Origin: Bacteroidota bacterium
Lineage (GTDB): Bacteria; Bacteroidota; Bacteroidia; Chitinophagales; Chitinophagaceae
Assembly (NCBI GenBank): GCA_029573235.1
Contig: JAKQGX010000012.1
Coordinates: 1 to 64,000, forward strand
Direction of reading: 5' to 3'
DNA: 64,000 bases
Part shown: positions 27,527-38,100 of the stretch, piece by piece
Numbering within the stretch: the stretch's first letter is position 1
Layout: each line of letters opens with the position of its first letter
The notes under the pieces: generated by a model
Told to the model about the DNA's origin: nothing
Seen by the model: only the letters and a program-made list of their open reading frames with translations
Databases searched by the model: none
Program-made: the position numbers and the translations under genes

Positions 27527-28394
27527 TCAATATTTGCTCTTTTGCTTTTTCTAATGCATCCTTCATGGCAATAACCAGCTTTTGGATGTCTGCATGATTG
27601 GCTTTAGACCCCAGTGTGTTAATCTCTCTGCCAATCTCCTGCAAGATAAAACTTAATTTTTTGCCTTTGGCAACCTCTGTTTCCTGCATCGCATGCCTGA
27701 AATAATCGCAGTGTTGTTGAAGACGTGTTTTTTCTTCTGAAATGTCCATTCGTTCCAAGTAATAAATCAATTCTTGCTCAAAGCGATTGGCATCTATGGC
27801 TTCGGTGCCCACGGTAGCTTGCAACGATTGTTGGATTTTTTGCTTTATCTTTTCGATACGCTGCTCCTCATGTGGCGGCACCTGTGCCAATAGGGATTCG
27901 ATGTTGTTGATATGATTTTCCAAATCGGTATTTAGCATTCGTCCTTCTGCCTCTCGGTGTTGCATCAGCAATTGGGCTGCTTTGATGATGAGTTGCTCAA
28001 TAGCCGCCCATTCCGATTCGGGCAGGGCATCTTGATCCGCCACAATAACTTCCGGCATACGCATCAGGGTAGAGAGAATATTATCTTCTGCAATACCCAA
28101 CTCTTGGGCAATTTGCTTCATACTCTGATAATAATAGACAGCTAAGGCGGTATTAATTACCATTGGTTTGGAGGCTCCGTCTTGTTTGATTTGTATAGTG
28201 AAATCAATGGTGCCGCGATAGAGGATTGCCAATAGCTTGTTGCGAAGTTCCAACTCATATGCCCGCAATAGTGGGGGCAATTGTTTGGCGTTCATTTCAA
28301 ACTGCTTTCCGTTCAGCGACTTTATTTCTACGGTTATCTGCTTCCCATTCACGGTTCCTTCGGCTCTTCCAAACCCTGTCATTGAATATACCAT
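27516..28394 (-). CDS. YicC-family endoribonuclease/stress protein
   Basis: The start is the ATG at 28394 giving MVYSMTGFGRAEG, the typical YicC N-terminus; a frame reaching 28439 adds 15 unlikely residues. The 292-residue protein has the YicC N-terminal domain (VEIKSLNGKQFEMNAKQLP) and the DUF1732 C-terminal domain (GKKLSFILQEIGREINTLGSKA, ending LEKAKEQILNVL). YicC proteins have been described as endoribonucleases acting on small RNAs in E. coli. It is the first gene of the yicC-gldH-kinase operon. Confidence 0.93.
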   Translation of the reverse strand: MVYSMTGFGRAEGTVNGKQITVEIKSLNGKQFEMNAKQLPPLLRAYELELRNKLLAILYRGTIDFTIQIKQDGASKPMVINTALAVYYYQSMKQIAQELGIAEDNILSTLMRMPEVIVADQDALPESEWAAIEQLIIKAAQLLMQHREAEGRMLNTDLENHINNIESLLAQVPPHEEQRIEKIKQKIQQSLQATVGTEAIDANRFEQELIYYLERMDISEEKTRLQQHCDYFRHAMQETEVAKGKKLSFILQEIGREINTLGSKANHADIQKLVIAMKDALEKAKEQILNVL

Positions 28395-28778
28395 ACCTCT
28401 GTAGTTAATGCAACAAAAGTCTGTATTGCCCCTCAACATTCAAAGTTTTTTGAAGTGATGGGGTAAAATAAGCACAATTGACACCTCATCCCATCGCCTA
28501 AAACCCTTTACCACAGGGCATTTTCATAGTATATGGTGACTTGTTTCATAGTAATTCTTCCGTTGAACGGTGCCATCGCCACTGTGGTTTAATAGAAATT
28601 AAGAAGCTGACGCCTCCAAAAAACACATTAAAACATCGAGCCATATCAAGTATCCATAAGGGTTGCATGAATTATCCACAGGGTACTGAATAAATTCTAA
28701 GTCATGCACAAATCAGTTTTAATATTTTCGTTTTCCTGATTTCAAATTTCTCTTTTTACCATAAAAAATATTTTACCC
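28395..28778. other. Divergent intergenic region yicC / nrdJ
   Basis: Holds the upstream sequences of both genes. A perfect DnaA-box 9-mer lies at 28672-28680. TATTTTCG at 28723-28730 is a one-mismatch -7 element for the reductase, without a matching TTG. No riboswitch, small gene or strong hairpin was recognised. Confidence 0.5.
28672..28680 (+). promoter_or_regulatory. Perfect DnaA-box 9-mer upstream of ribonucleotide reductase
   Basis: TTATCCACA matches the strongest E. coli-type DnaA box at all nine positions and lies about 100 bases before the reductase start. A weaker two-mismatch relative, TTTACCACA, lies at 28507-28515. In E. coli, DnaA regulates the nrdAB operon through boxes in its promoter, so a role in coupling dNTP supply to replication is possible here (inference). 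Confidence 0.45.
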
Positions 28779-31700
28779 ATGAGTATTCCCCCATCGCCAA
28801 GCAAAGGGCTCTCTTTTCAACGACATTATACCCGCGAAGGCATCAGCCCTTACGATATGTTTGAGTACGACTATCGTACTTCTGTCATTCGCAACCCCAA
28901 TGGGGAAAAGGTGTTTGAGATGACTAATGTGGAGGTGCCCAACCACTGGTCGCAAATAGCTACCGATATCTTGGCACAAAAGTATTTCCGCAAAGCCGGT
29001 GTACCGCAAGCGGATGGCTCTACCGGACGCGAAACTTCCATCAAGCAGGTAGCCCATCGGATGGCTCATTGCTGGATGAGCTGGGGACATAAGTATGGCT
29101 ACTTTGCCTCTGAAAAAGATGCACAAATATTTTACGAAGAACTGGTGTATAGCTTGCTAGCACAAAGTTGTGCACCCAACTCACCACAATGGTTTAATAC
29201 GGGACTCTATAGCAGCTACGGTATTGATGGCAAGGCACAAGGTCACTTTTTTGTGGACCCCGCTACCGGAAAACTGGAGCGCTCGAAGAATGCTTATGAA
29301 CGCCCACAGCCACACGCCTGCTTTATCTTGAGCGTAGATGACGACTTGGTAAACGAAGGCGGCATCATGGATTTGTGGGTACGTGAAGCACGCATTTTCA
29401 AATATGGCTCGGGCGTAGGTACCAACTTTTCGCACATTCGTGCCGAAGGTGAAAAACTGAGTGGTGGCGGTACTTCTAGCGGTCTCATGAGCTTCTTGCG
29501 CATTGGAGACCGTGCTGCCGGTGCCATCAAAAGCGGTGGCACTACTCGTCGTGCAGCTAAAATGGTGTGCTTAGACTTAGACCACCCGGAAGTGGTGAAC
29601 TTCATAGATTGGAAAGTAGAAGAAGAAAAGAAAGTGGCTGCGCTGATTGCAGCAGGCTATGCATCTGACTACGAAGGCGAAGCGTATCGTACGGTTTCGG
29701 GTCAAAACTCAAATAATTCGGTTCGTATTCCCAATGAATTTTTCCGTCGCTTGAGCAACAGTGAAAACTGGGATATGACCGCACGCAGCACCGGCAAGGT
29801 GATGAGCTCGATACCGGCAAAAGAGCTATGGGAAAAAATATCGTATGCCGCATGGCGCTGCGCCGACCCCGGTACCCAATACGATACCACTATCAACGAA
29901 TGGCATACCTGTCCGGAAGGGGGTCGCATCAATGCTTCTAACCCTTGTTCGGAATATATGTTCTTGGACAATACGGCTTGCAACCTTGCTTCTTTCAACC
30001 TGCGTCGCTTCTTTAACGAAACCGACAACAGCTTTGATGTGCAAGGCTTCGAATACATGACCCGCTTATGGACGGTTGTGTTGGAAATTTCGGTACTGAT
30101 GGCACAATTCCCTTCTCCGGAAGTAGCCCAACTCAGCTATGATTATCGCACGCTGGGATTAGGCTTTGCCAACTTAGGCTCTATGCTGATGGTTAGCGGC
30201 ATCCCTTATGATAGTGAGCAAGCTCGTGCTATTGGTGGGGCTATTACAGCCATCATGACCGGTGTTTCGTATAAAACATCAGCTGAAATGGCTCAAGTAT
30301 TGGGCGCATTCCCACGTTATCAAGAAAACAAACACCACATGATGCGCGTGATGCGCAACCACCGTGCTGCTGCCTACGATGCTGCCGATGCCTACGAGCA
30401 ATTGGAAATAAAACCGATGGGGATTAATGCGAAGTATTGTCCGGATTACTTGCTGAGAGCCGCTACCAAAGCATGGGATGATGCGGTGCAACTGGGCGAG
30501 CAATACGGATACCGAAATGCACAAGCTACGGTGATAGCACCAACCGGCACTATTGGCTTGGTAATGGATTGCGACACTACCGGTGTAGAGCCTGATTTTG
30601 CGTTAGTGAAGTTTAAAAAATTATCGGGAGGTGGTTATTTTAAAATCATCAACCAATCGATACCTGCTGCCCTTAAAAACTTAGGCTACAACGAGCAACA
30701 AATAGATGCCATCGTAAAACACGCCAAAGGACATGGTAGCTTTGCCGGAGCACCCTTTATCAACCATCAGAGTCTGAGTGAAAAAGGATTGATAGCGGAA
30801 GAATTGAAAAAACTGGATGCTGCTGTTGAAAGTGCTTTTGAAATTGGGTTTGTATTTAATGCTTATACCCTTGGCGAAGAATGTATGCAACGCTTGGGCT
30901 TCCAACCGGAAACCTATTTTGCTCCCGATTTCAACCTATTGGAAGCGCTTGGATATAGCGATGAAGAGATAGAAGCCGCCAACGATTATGTGTGCGGAAC
31001 CATGACCGTAGAAGGTGCGCCCCACTTGAAAGAAGAGCACTTACCGGTATTTGACTGCGCTAATAAATGCGGCAAAAAAGGTGAGCGCTACATACATGCA
31101 CACGGGCATATTCGTATGATGGCAGCGGTGCAACCCTTTATTAGTGGTGCCATTTCCAAAACCATTAATCTGCCACACGAGGCTACTGTAGAAGAAATAA
31201 AAGACTGCTACATGCTGAGCTGGCAATTAGGTATTAAAGCCTGTGCGCTATATCGCGATGGCTCTAAACTCAGCCAACCTCTCAGCAATAAAAGCGATAA
31301 AAAAGCAAAAGATAAAAAAGGCGTAGAGGCAACCGCAGAAGAAGTAAAAGAAGAAACCTCACAAATAGTAGACCTTGGACAACTAACGATAGACGAGCTT
31401 TTAGAAGAAGTGAATAAGCGTATGCAAGCCAGTCCTGATACACAATTGAAACGCCAACTGAGCCGCATCGTAGAGCGTAAGCAACTACCGGCTAAAAGAC
31501 GCGGCTACACCATTAAAGCCAAAGTGGGTGGGCAACCATTGTTTGTACGCACCGGTGAATATGGCGATGGTACTATTGGTGAAATCTTCTTAGACATGGC
31601 CAAAGAAGGAGCTACCATGCGCAGCTTGATGAACAGCTTCGCCATTGCGGTATCCGTAGGCTTGCAATACGGCGTTCCGCTCGAAGAGTTTGTGGACAAG

Positions 31701-32102
31701 TTTACCTTTACGCGCTTTGAGCCGGCAGGTATTGTAGAACATCCGAACATCAAATCGGCAACATCCGTACTAGACTTTATCTTCCGCTTGTTGGCATATG
31801 AATACCTAGACCGTACCGACTTAGTACACGTACCGGATGCCGACAGAATACAATCGGTAGAAGAAACGCCCTCGCAAGAACTATCGCAAGTGCGTGTGAC
31901 GGCACCTTTGCACAAAAGCAAACCGGAAAGCATCGTACCGAAACCTATAACGGCAGCTGCTTTGCAAAACAATGCGGATGTAAAAAAACTGATGGGTACC
32001 AGTGCGGACGCTCCTGTTTGCCGCAACTGTGGCAACATTACCCTTCGCAATGGCACTTGTTATATGTGCCCCAACTGTGGCACTACTACCGGATGTAGCT
32101 AA
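28779..32102 (+). CDS. nrdJ: Class II (vitamin B12-dependent) ribonucleotide reductase
   Basis: An 1107-residue enzyme that reduces ribonucleotides to deoxyribonucleotides using adenosylcobalamin to make the thiyl radical, without oxygen. Visible features are [26 protein letters not shown], the active-site NPCSE motif (Asn, Cys and Glu near residue 387) followed by [31 protein letters not shown], and a C-terminal zinc-ribbon-like CRNCG...CYMCPNCG. A Lys/Glu-rich linker (about residues 830-865) separates the catalytic core from the C-terminal regulatory and reducing region. Single gene, own terminator. Confidence 0.96.
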   Translation: MSIPPSPSKGLSFQRHYTREGISPYDMFEYDYRTSVIRNPNGEKVFEMTNVEVPNHWSQIATDILAQKYFRKAGVPQADGSTGRETSIKQVAHRMAHCWMSWGHKYGYFASEKDAQIFYEELVYSLLAQSCAPNSPQWFNTGLYSSYGIDGKAQGHFFVDPATGKLERSKNAYERPQPHACFILSVDDDLVNEGGIMDLWVREARIFKYGSGVGTNFSHIRAEGEKLSGGGTSSGLMSFLRIGDRAAGAIKSGGTTRRAAKMVCLDLDHPEVVNFIDWKVEEEKKVAALIAAGYASDYEGEAYRTVSGQNSNNSVRIPNEFFRRLSNSENWDMTARSTGKVMSSIPAKELWEKISYAAWRCADPGTQYDTTINEWHTCPEGGRINASNPCSEYMFLDNTACNLASFNLRRFFNETDNSFDVQGFEYMTRLWTVVLEISVLMAQFPSPEVAQLSYDYRTLGLGFANLGSMLMVSGIPYDSEQARAIGGAITAIMTGVSYKTSAEMAQVLGAFPRYQENKHHMMRVMRNHRAAAYDAADAYEQLEIKPMGINAKYCPDYLLRAATKAWDDAVQLGEQYGYRNAQATVIAPTGTIGLVMDCDTTGVEPDFALVKFKKLSGGGYFKIINQSIPAALKNLGYNEQQIDAIVKHAKGHGSFAGAPFINHQSLSEKGLIAEELKKLDAAVESAFEIGFVFNAYTLGEECMQRLGFQPETYFAPDFNLLEALGYSDEEIEAANDYVCGTMTVEGAPHLKEEHLPVFDCANKCGKKGERYIHAHGHIRMMAAVQPFISGAISKTINLPHEATVEEIKDCYMLSWQLGIKACALYRDGSKLSQPLSNKSDKKAKDKKGVEATAEEVKEETSQIVDLGQLTIDELLEEVNKRMQASPDTQLKRQLSRIVERKQLPAKRRGYTIKAKVGGQPLFVRTGEYGDGTIGEIFLDMAKEGATMRSLMNSFAIAVSVGLQYGVPLEEFVDKFTFTRFEPAGIVEHPNIKSATSVLDFIFRLLAYEYLDRTDLVHVPDADRIQSVEETPSQELSQVRVTAPLHKSKPESIVPKPITAAALQNNADVKKLMGTSADAPVCRNCGNITLRNGTCYMCPNCGTTTGCS

Positions 32103-32122
32103 TTACTAACCTGCGTCATCAT

Positions 32123-32161
32123 AAAAAATACCACTGTACGAAACGACAGTGGTATTTTTTT
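32123..32161. terminator. Bidirectional terminator between nrdJ and sprA
   Basis: Arms AAATACCACTGT and ACAGTGGTATTT with an eight-base loop are flanked by A and T runs on both sides. It serves the convergent genes on either side. Confidence 0.95.
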
Positions 32162-32192
32162 GCAGGTCATTTATGAAGAAACGAAGCAGAGG

Positions 32193-35100
32193 TTATTGTG
32201 CAAAGATGAAGCGGAGTGTGATACCCGCACGAGTAGTAGTAATAGGATAGGAATTGGATACGTATGGAATGCTTTGCCTGCGATCATAAAACAGTCGAAG
32301 GGTTAATTTTTCAGAAACCATATAGTTAATAGATGGCGAGATGGTAATTACCCGAGAGCCTCGTGTGACAATATCTTGGTTGAGTGCCAGGTAGTGATTG
32401 GTGGATTTATCATCCCGCAAACCAATGTCCATCTTCATGTCCAAATCGTTTTTCAATTCGGTAATACCAAAGACGCTGAATGGCAATTTCAATCCTTTAA
32501 CGCGGTAGCCCAGTCCGACTACATATTCTGAACTGCGTGTTTCTACCACTTGATAATCCAACATGCTGAGGCTTACGGTACGTGATTTTCGATACTCAAA
32601 ACGAGCCGTAACGTTATTTACAAATGCGGCGTCAATACCAATAAATGGATTGAATTGCTCGGTAATGGTAACGCTGGGCACCTGATAGAATGGAATAAAA
32701 TTACCCGAGTTAGAATCAATAAAGGATGGGAAGCCGACGCTGAAGATATCTTGATAGAATAAAGAACTAACAAAGCTATTCATTGATAAGGTACCGGTAT
32801 AGTTATGATTCACCATTATATTTTGTACCACACTTTGTAAAGCAGGCATTTTAGACAAACCGGAATAAGCTAAGCGCCAGTTGGGCATCGGAAAGTAATA
32901 ACGGAAAGGATTACGCTTGATATTATCGCCTCTGTTGTCCACCAGTGCCACATTTTTTGCGTCTTTACCGGTGTAGGCAGCCAAGAAAGCCGGCACCATT
33001 ACATCTTGTGCGTACTGTGTATATCCTTTATAATAATTAGGATCGTTAGGGTCGAGGGTATTATTGGTATAAGGATTACTATTTCCCAATCGTTGTGAAA
33101 TGACAGGTCGGTTTGCCAAGAATTGTTGGAAGGTTGATTTATCAGACTTGAACAAGGTCTTCAGCCCGATATAGGTTACATTAAAGGAACCGGTTTCGTA
33201 AGGGCTCAAATGTTGGTAATCGCGAACACCATTGGCAGTTGTGTCTTTATATAATTCGGAATAGGATTTAGTGAATACTTTATTCCACGTAAGATCTACT
33301 CGAAGATCCGATATTGGTTCTACGGTGGCTTGTATGTTTAGGTTCTGGCTATAGGTCTGTTGATAGTTGCCATTAAACAAAGGGTCTTCCGTTAGCCTGC
33401 CGTCTGCTGCTTTTTGTTCCAGCCAAGTACGATTGGGTTGGTAACCATAAACGAAGTTGAGTCCCGGTTGTGCATTATAGGTATTCACACCCATCATGCG
33501 GGTACTATCCATATAGCCGGGCAGTATGGTACCACTTTGCTGGGAGTATGCCACAGTAGTGCGTTTCAGCATCGTGAGTATTCTTCCGAAGAAGCGTGCT
33601 ACATCACTCATTTGTGGTGGCTTGCTACGACGCATTTTTCGCGCCAATCGTTTTTCTTTTTTCAGTTTATCTCGTTCTGCTTTTTGTTTGGCTTTTTCAT
33701 TCGCCTCTAGTGCTTTTCGGATGGAGTCCACTTGCAAGTCGGTGTATTTACTCAGGTCTATACCTACAAAAAGTAACGAATCTTTTTGTTTAGGGGTAAG
33801 CTTGGGGGATACCACCTCTTTCTTGGGCTCTTCTTTTTTCTCAGGCTGTTTCGTATTGGGTTTATCATCCGGTGGAGGTGGCACATCCACATCATTCACA
33901 TCTTTGCCACGTAAGGTACCGGGGCGGTCTTCTGCCATTTCCGGTTTTCTACCGTCTCCCGATGTTTTATCTCCCTTCGCCTCTTTCGGATTCTTAGGTT
34001 TGGGAGGTGCCGGTTGATTGAATGCTTTGAGCCAACGGTTTTTGTTATACAAAGCTCTAAAGTCCAGCTCTCCGTTTAGTTGAATATTTTGTGTGTTGCC
34101 GATAGTGTTTCCTAAGGAAGCAGCGATACGTGATGTCACTTGCCAGTTGTACGTACTGCTATAAGTGGTACGCAAAGTAGTCCAGTCGGCGAAAGGTAAC
34201 TTAGACAGTGGCACATTATAACTTGCGTTAAACGACTGTGTATGCATGGTGTTTCTTCCGAAAGAAGAAATGCGATCCCATAAGGTATCTTTCTTCTCTT
34301 TGGTATCAATGCGTCCGTACGGTTCGTCAATGCGTGATTGGTTGTTCGCTCGATAGTCGAACGAGAGTGATTTAGCAAGCTCCCAACGCAAGGTATAGTC
34401 GCGCACCCACGTAAAGTTTTTGTAGTATGTAGGAGCTATTTTATACACTGCATCATCGCCTACATTACGCACTTGTGTTTCATCTACAATACGGTTCAGG
34501 TCGTTGCGGAACGTGAAGCTACTGGGCAACGGTTTGAAGTTAAAATCTTTGATGAGTGACACCCATTTGGAACGTGATTTAAAGAGTTTCTTAAAGGGTT
34601 CGATGGACTTGGTATTAAAGCTATAGGTATAACCCAATCCAAATTTTTGGTTCACCAATTCATCTTTTTCGATGAGGGGATTTCTTTTATACTGCCTATT
34701 GTAGGAGTAGCTCAAGTCGAAATTCCGAATGTTCCAAGGCATCAGCTTCTTGGGTTGCTTGTTGGGATTGCCCAAGATGCGCACATTAGAAAAATTAAAG
34801 CTGGTGATATCGGTATAATCTTGTGCCGCTCTTCTGGTAGAGTCTCTCACTTGCTTATCCTGTATCGCATCCAAACGGTCTTTCATTTTCACATCGAGGT
34901 CATAAGGGTCGTATTGTGGGTTGCTTACATTTTGCGAATAACCAATGAATGCCGGTAGTTGTACACCCCAGTTTTGCGGTAGTAGTTTGCCTAGGTTTAA
35001 GTTGGTAGAACCATCAAACTGATAATAATTATCCCGATGGCGTTGGTTGAGTTTTTGGTCAATATTTCCGTAGCCTTGCGTATGCATGCTACCCGCCAAG

Positions 35101-38100
35101 CGAAGGTTGCCCAAGTCAGCCATTTGAATGTTTAGTTTACCACTGGCTGCATAGCCGGCTTTTTCGTTGATGCCGGTCATGCGCAGTTCATTAAACCATA
35201 CCTCGGCACACTTATCCATCCCATCATCGGTAGGCGTTTGTGGTGTTTTTTTAGGATTAAGAATGCCCAGCATGATGGTTTTTGCTTCGCCAATATTCGG
35301 ACGACCTACCACTACAATGGTATTTCCTTTTTCATCCAACTCTTGATAAGGAATAAAAATGGGTTGCCCCGAGTTATCACGATTTGCTTTTGTTTTTACC
35401 AAATCTTCCAATATCAAATCCACTCTGTTTTCTTTTGCCCAAATCTCTTCCGGGTTTCTATTGCCGGGAGTTGTTATTTTTAATGGCACTTGATACTCGT
35501 AGTAATTATTGATAAAGTCGCTACCAATGCGGATGATAGCTTTTACATCGCCATCCATCAATGGAGCTCTATCCACCATAGACTCTGCGTGAATGAACAT
35601 TCGCAACTTTCCAAACTGACGCATATCTACTCCCACTTCTTTGTACACCGCTCTGGCATCTCCATCTTTCAAGCCGCATACTTGCATCGAGAGAGCTTGC
35701 TCATTGAGTTGAATATTTTGCCCACTGGACACGGCTTGTTGTTGGCGGTCAACACCCGGAGGCAATACATACGGTATAGGCGTGCGGTTACTGTTTTCTT
35801 CAAGGCTTACCGAGGTAATGGAAAAGTCCATATTCCGTTGATCTTCTTCCGGAATATTTTCACCGGGGCTTTGCAAGGAAAACTGATAACGACGCCATTG
35901 GTTACGACCTAATTCTAACCGCGCAAAACGAAGGATGGTACTGTCTTCAAAACCATTTAAGAAGAGCCTCATAAACCGAATGGAGCGGAAATCGGAAATA
36001 TTGCCGACACGTTGCTGAAATTCACGAATGGGGATTTTAAATTGATACCAGGTTTCCGGTTCTGTACTTCCGTTGGGCAGTTTTACGTTGGGTGTTTGCT
36101 TGTTGACAATAAAGTTGGTACCCACTTGCATTTTTGCGGGAGTGATGTCAATACGGTATTGGTAATAATCTTCCGACTCATTAAGGGTATTATCGCGGTT
36201 GATGTCTTCTGCGTCGGGCAAGTTGGTAGCCGCATTAGAGTATGCCTGTGCTTGCGTGGTCACCGGCGAGTTGCCTTGGGTATTATTAAAGTTTTTGTAG
36301 CGTGCCAATATGCGCGTTCCGGCATTATCAAAGTCTAGGCTTCGGAAGTATTGATAGTTATCGCCTGAAGGATCGTTTTGAATAATAGAAAGTGAAGTCG
36401 GGTCGGTCACTTTGGTCATCAAGACATTCAGGTAGTCTTTGTATTTCTCCTTTTCTTCTTCATCATCCAAACCATCTAAACCCACATCTTGAATGGCTCG
36501 TGCAGCAGGGTCGTTGTCGAAGGCACGTACCACTTGTGTTTGCAGTTGTGGAATATTTCCCCAATTGCTGGTACCTAACTGCGCCGGATTTTTGGGAAAA
36601 GGAATGCCGTTTTCAAAAAATTTACGAGAGTCTTTGAGTACATCTTCCGATACATTTCCTAAGTTGATGTACAGGCTGCCACCTGTGGAGTTTGTTTTGT
36701 TGATAAAAGGATCCAGCATCCAAAACTCTATAAACTCAACATTGGATTGCTCGAAATCGCTATACTCAATAGAACGTTGAATACCGCCCCATCTGGCACG
36801 AGGGTTCAACAATCGTCCTTTCGAATCAATATTAGTAGTGTCATAATTATACGGGCCTCTTTCTTGCGGATAGAAGCCGAGGTCTAACGTGCTGAGACCG
36901 GATTGCAGGGCATTATTAATATTTTGTTGGGGGAAGATATCCTTCAAATGTACTAGGCGGATGTAGTGTTGGTCGGGGTCGTTCTTCACATAGTCAGGCA
37001 AGCCGCCCACATTATCCAACAGCGTTGGCTCCAACATGTACCAAGCCAATTTCCCACGATTGTAGCCGTACTTCAAATCGTTTATCATAGTAGCTTCCGG
37101 GAATAACAAGGTACCATTGCCATCGCGGGCACCTGCCGGAGTAGAGGCCAACGACCATGACTGCGCCGGTAATTTTAAATCAATAGAACTACGTGTACCT
37201 TCAAAGTCATCAATATATACGGCTCCTTCCGGGTCAAGGGTATTGATCTGTTTGGGGTGACCGGGGAATAAACCGGCCACTTCGGCAGCACCGGAAATAA
37301 AGGATGTAGCCGTGGTAGAATAGAGAGGCAATTTATCCAAAGCACGTGTTAGTGCCGGAAATTCGGATTGATAATTAGCATCAAAACCAAGTACTGTGTT
37401 TTTTATGGGATCTTCACCGAAAGTAGTTTTGTGCGTAAACGGAATCTCCTTCAAGCGCATGATGGTACTACCCAACGACAGGTTGTTGTTGACATAATAA
37501 TCAAAGCGGCTTGCCATGAAATTTTGCGTCTGAAAATTAAAGGTGGCGTTGTCTTCGTATTGAATATTTATAGGAATGTTGGAATTGAGGATGCCGGTGT
37601 TGAGTATCTTAATGCGACCCAAACTATAGTCGATTTGATAGTCTTGATTTTCGATGAGTTTTTGTCCTCCGGCAGATACACTTACCGACCCTTGAGGAAT
37701 ATTAAACCCTCCTAAAAATATCTCAGAGGAAGAAGCCGACTTGTACGTACCTTTTATGACATAGCGATTGTTTTGTTGAAATTGACGGGCGATGGTTTTG
37801 GTTGAGTCGTAGAGGATGTTGTAGAGGTACAATCGCTCCAGTTCTACATTTCCACCTGTGATTGCTTGTAGGTCTTTACCAAAGGGCTCCAACACCGGAA
37901 AGATGATTTTACCTTGTTGGGCATTAATCGTTATCCCTTCGATATAGTCAAAAATACCATCCGGCTGTGGGTCATTTTGTGCATTTAGTCTATCGAGGTT
38001 CAAAATGCTGATCAACGGTACACCTGCTTTTGGGCTGCGTTCATCAGGTATGTAGCGTTTCTCTCCGCCTCCGGGGTCTTGATATAATACATTCAATCGA

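Noticed and set aside
28560-28620. Possible cobalamin riboswitch before the B12-dependent reductase (contains GCCACTG).
   Set aside because: Only the short GCCACTG matches; the B12 box and the remaining conserved segments are missing, and class II reductases are not the usual targets of these riboswitches.
28672-28680. Replication origin suggested by the DnaA box.
   Set aside because: A single perfect box without a cluster, AT-rich unwinding element, or dnaA/dnaN neighbours does not support an origin.
33526-34017. 163-codon plus-strand open frame inside sprA.
   Set aside because: Antisense to the Lys/Pro-rich part of SprA; its Ser/Phe-rich content is a by-product of that composition.
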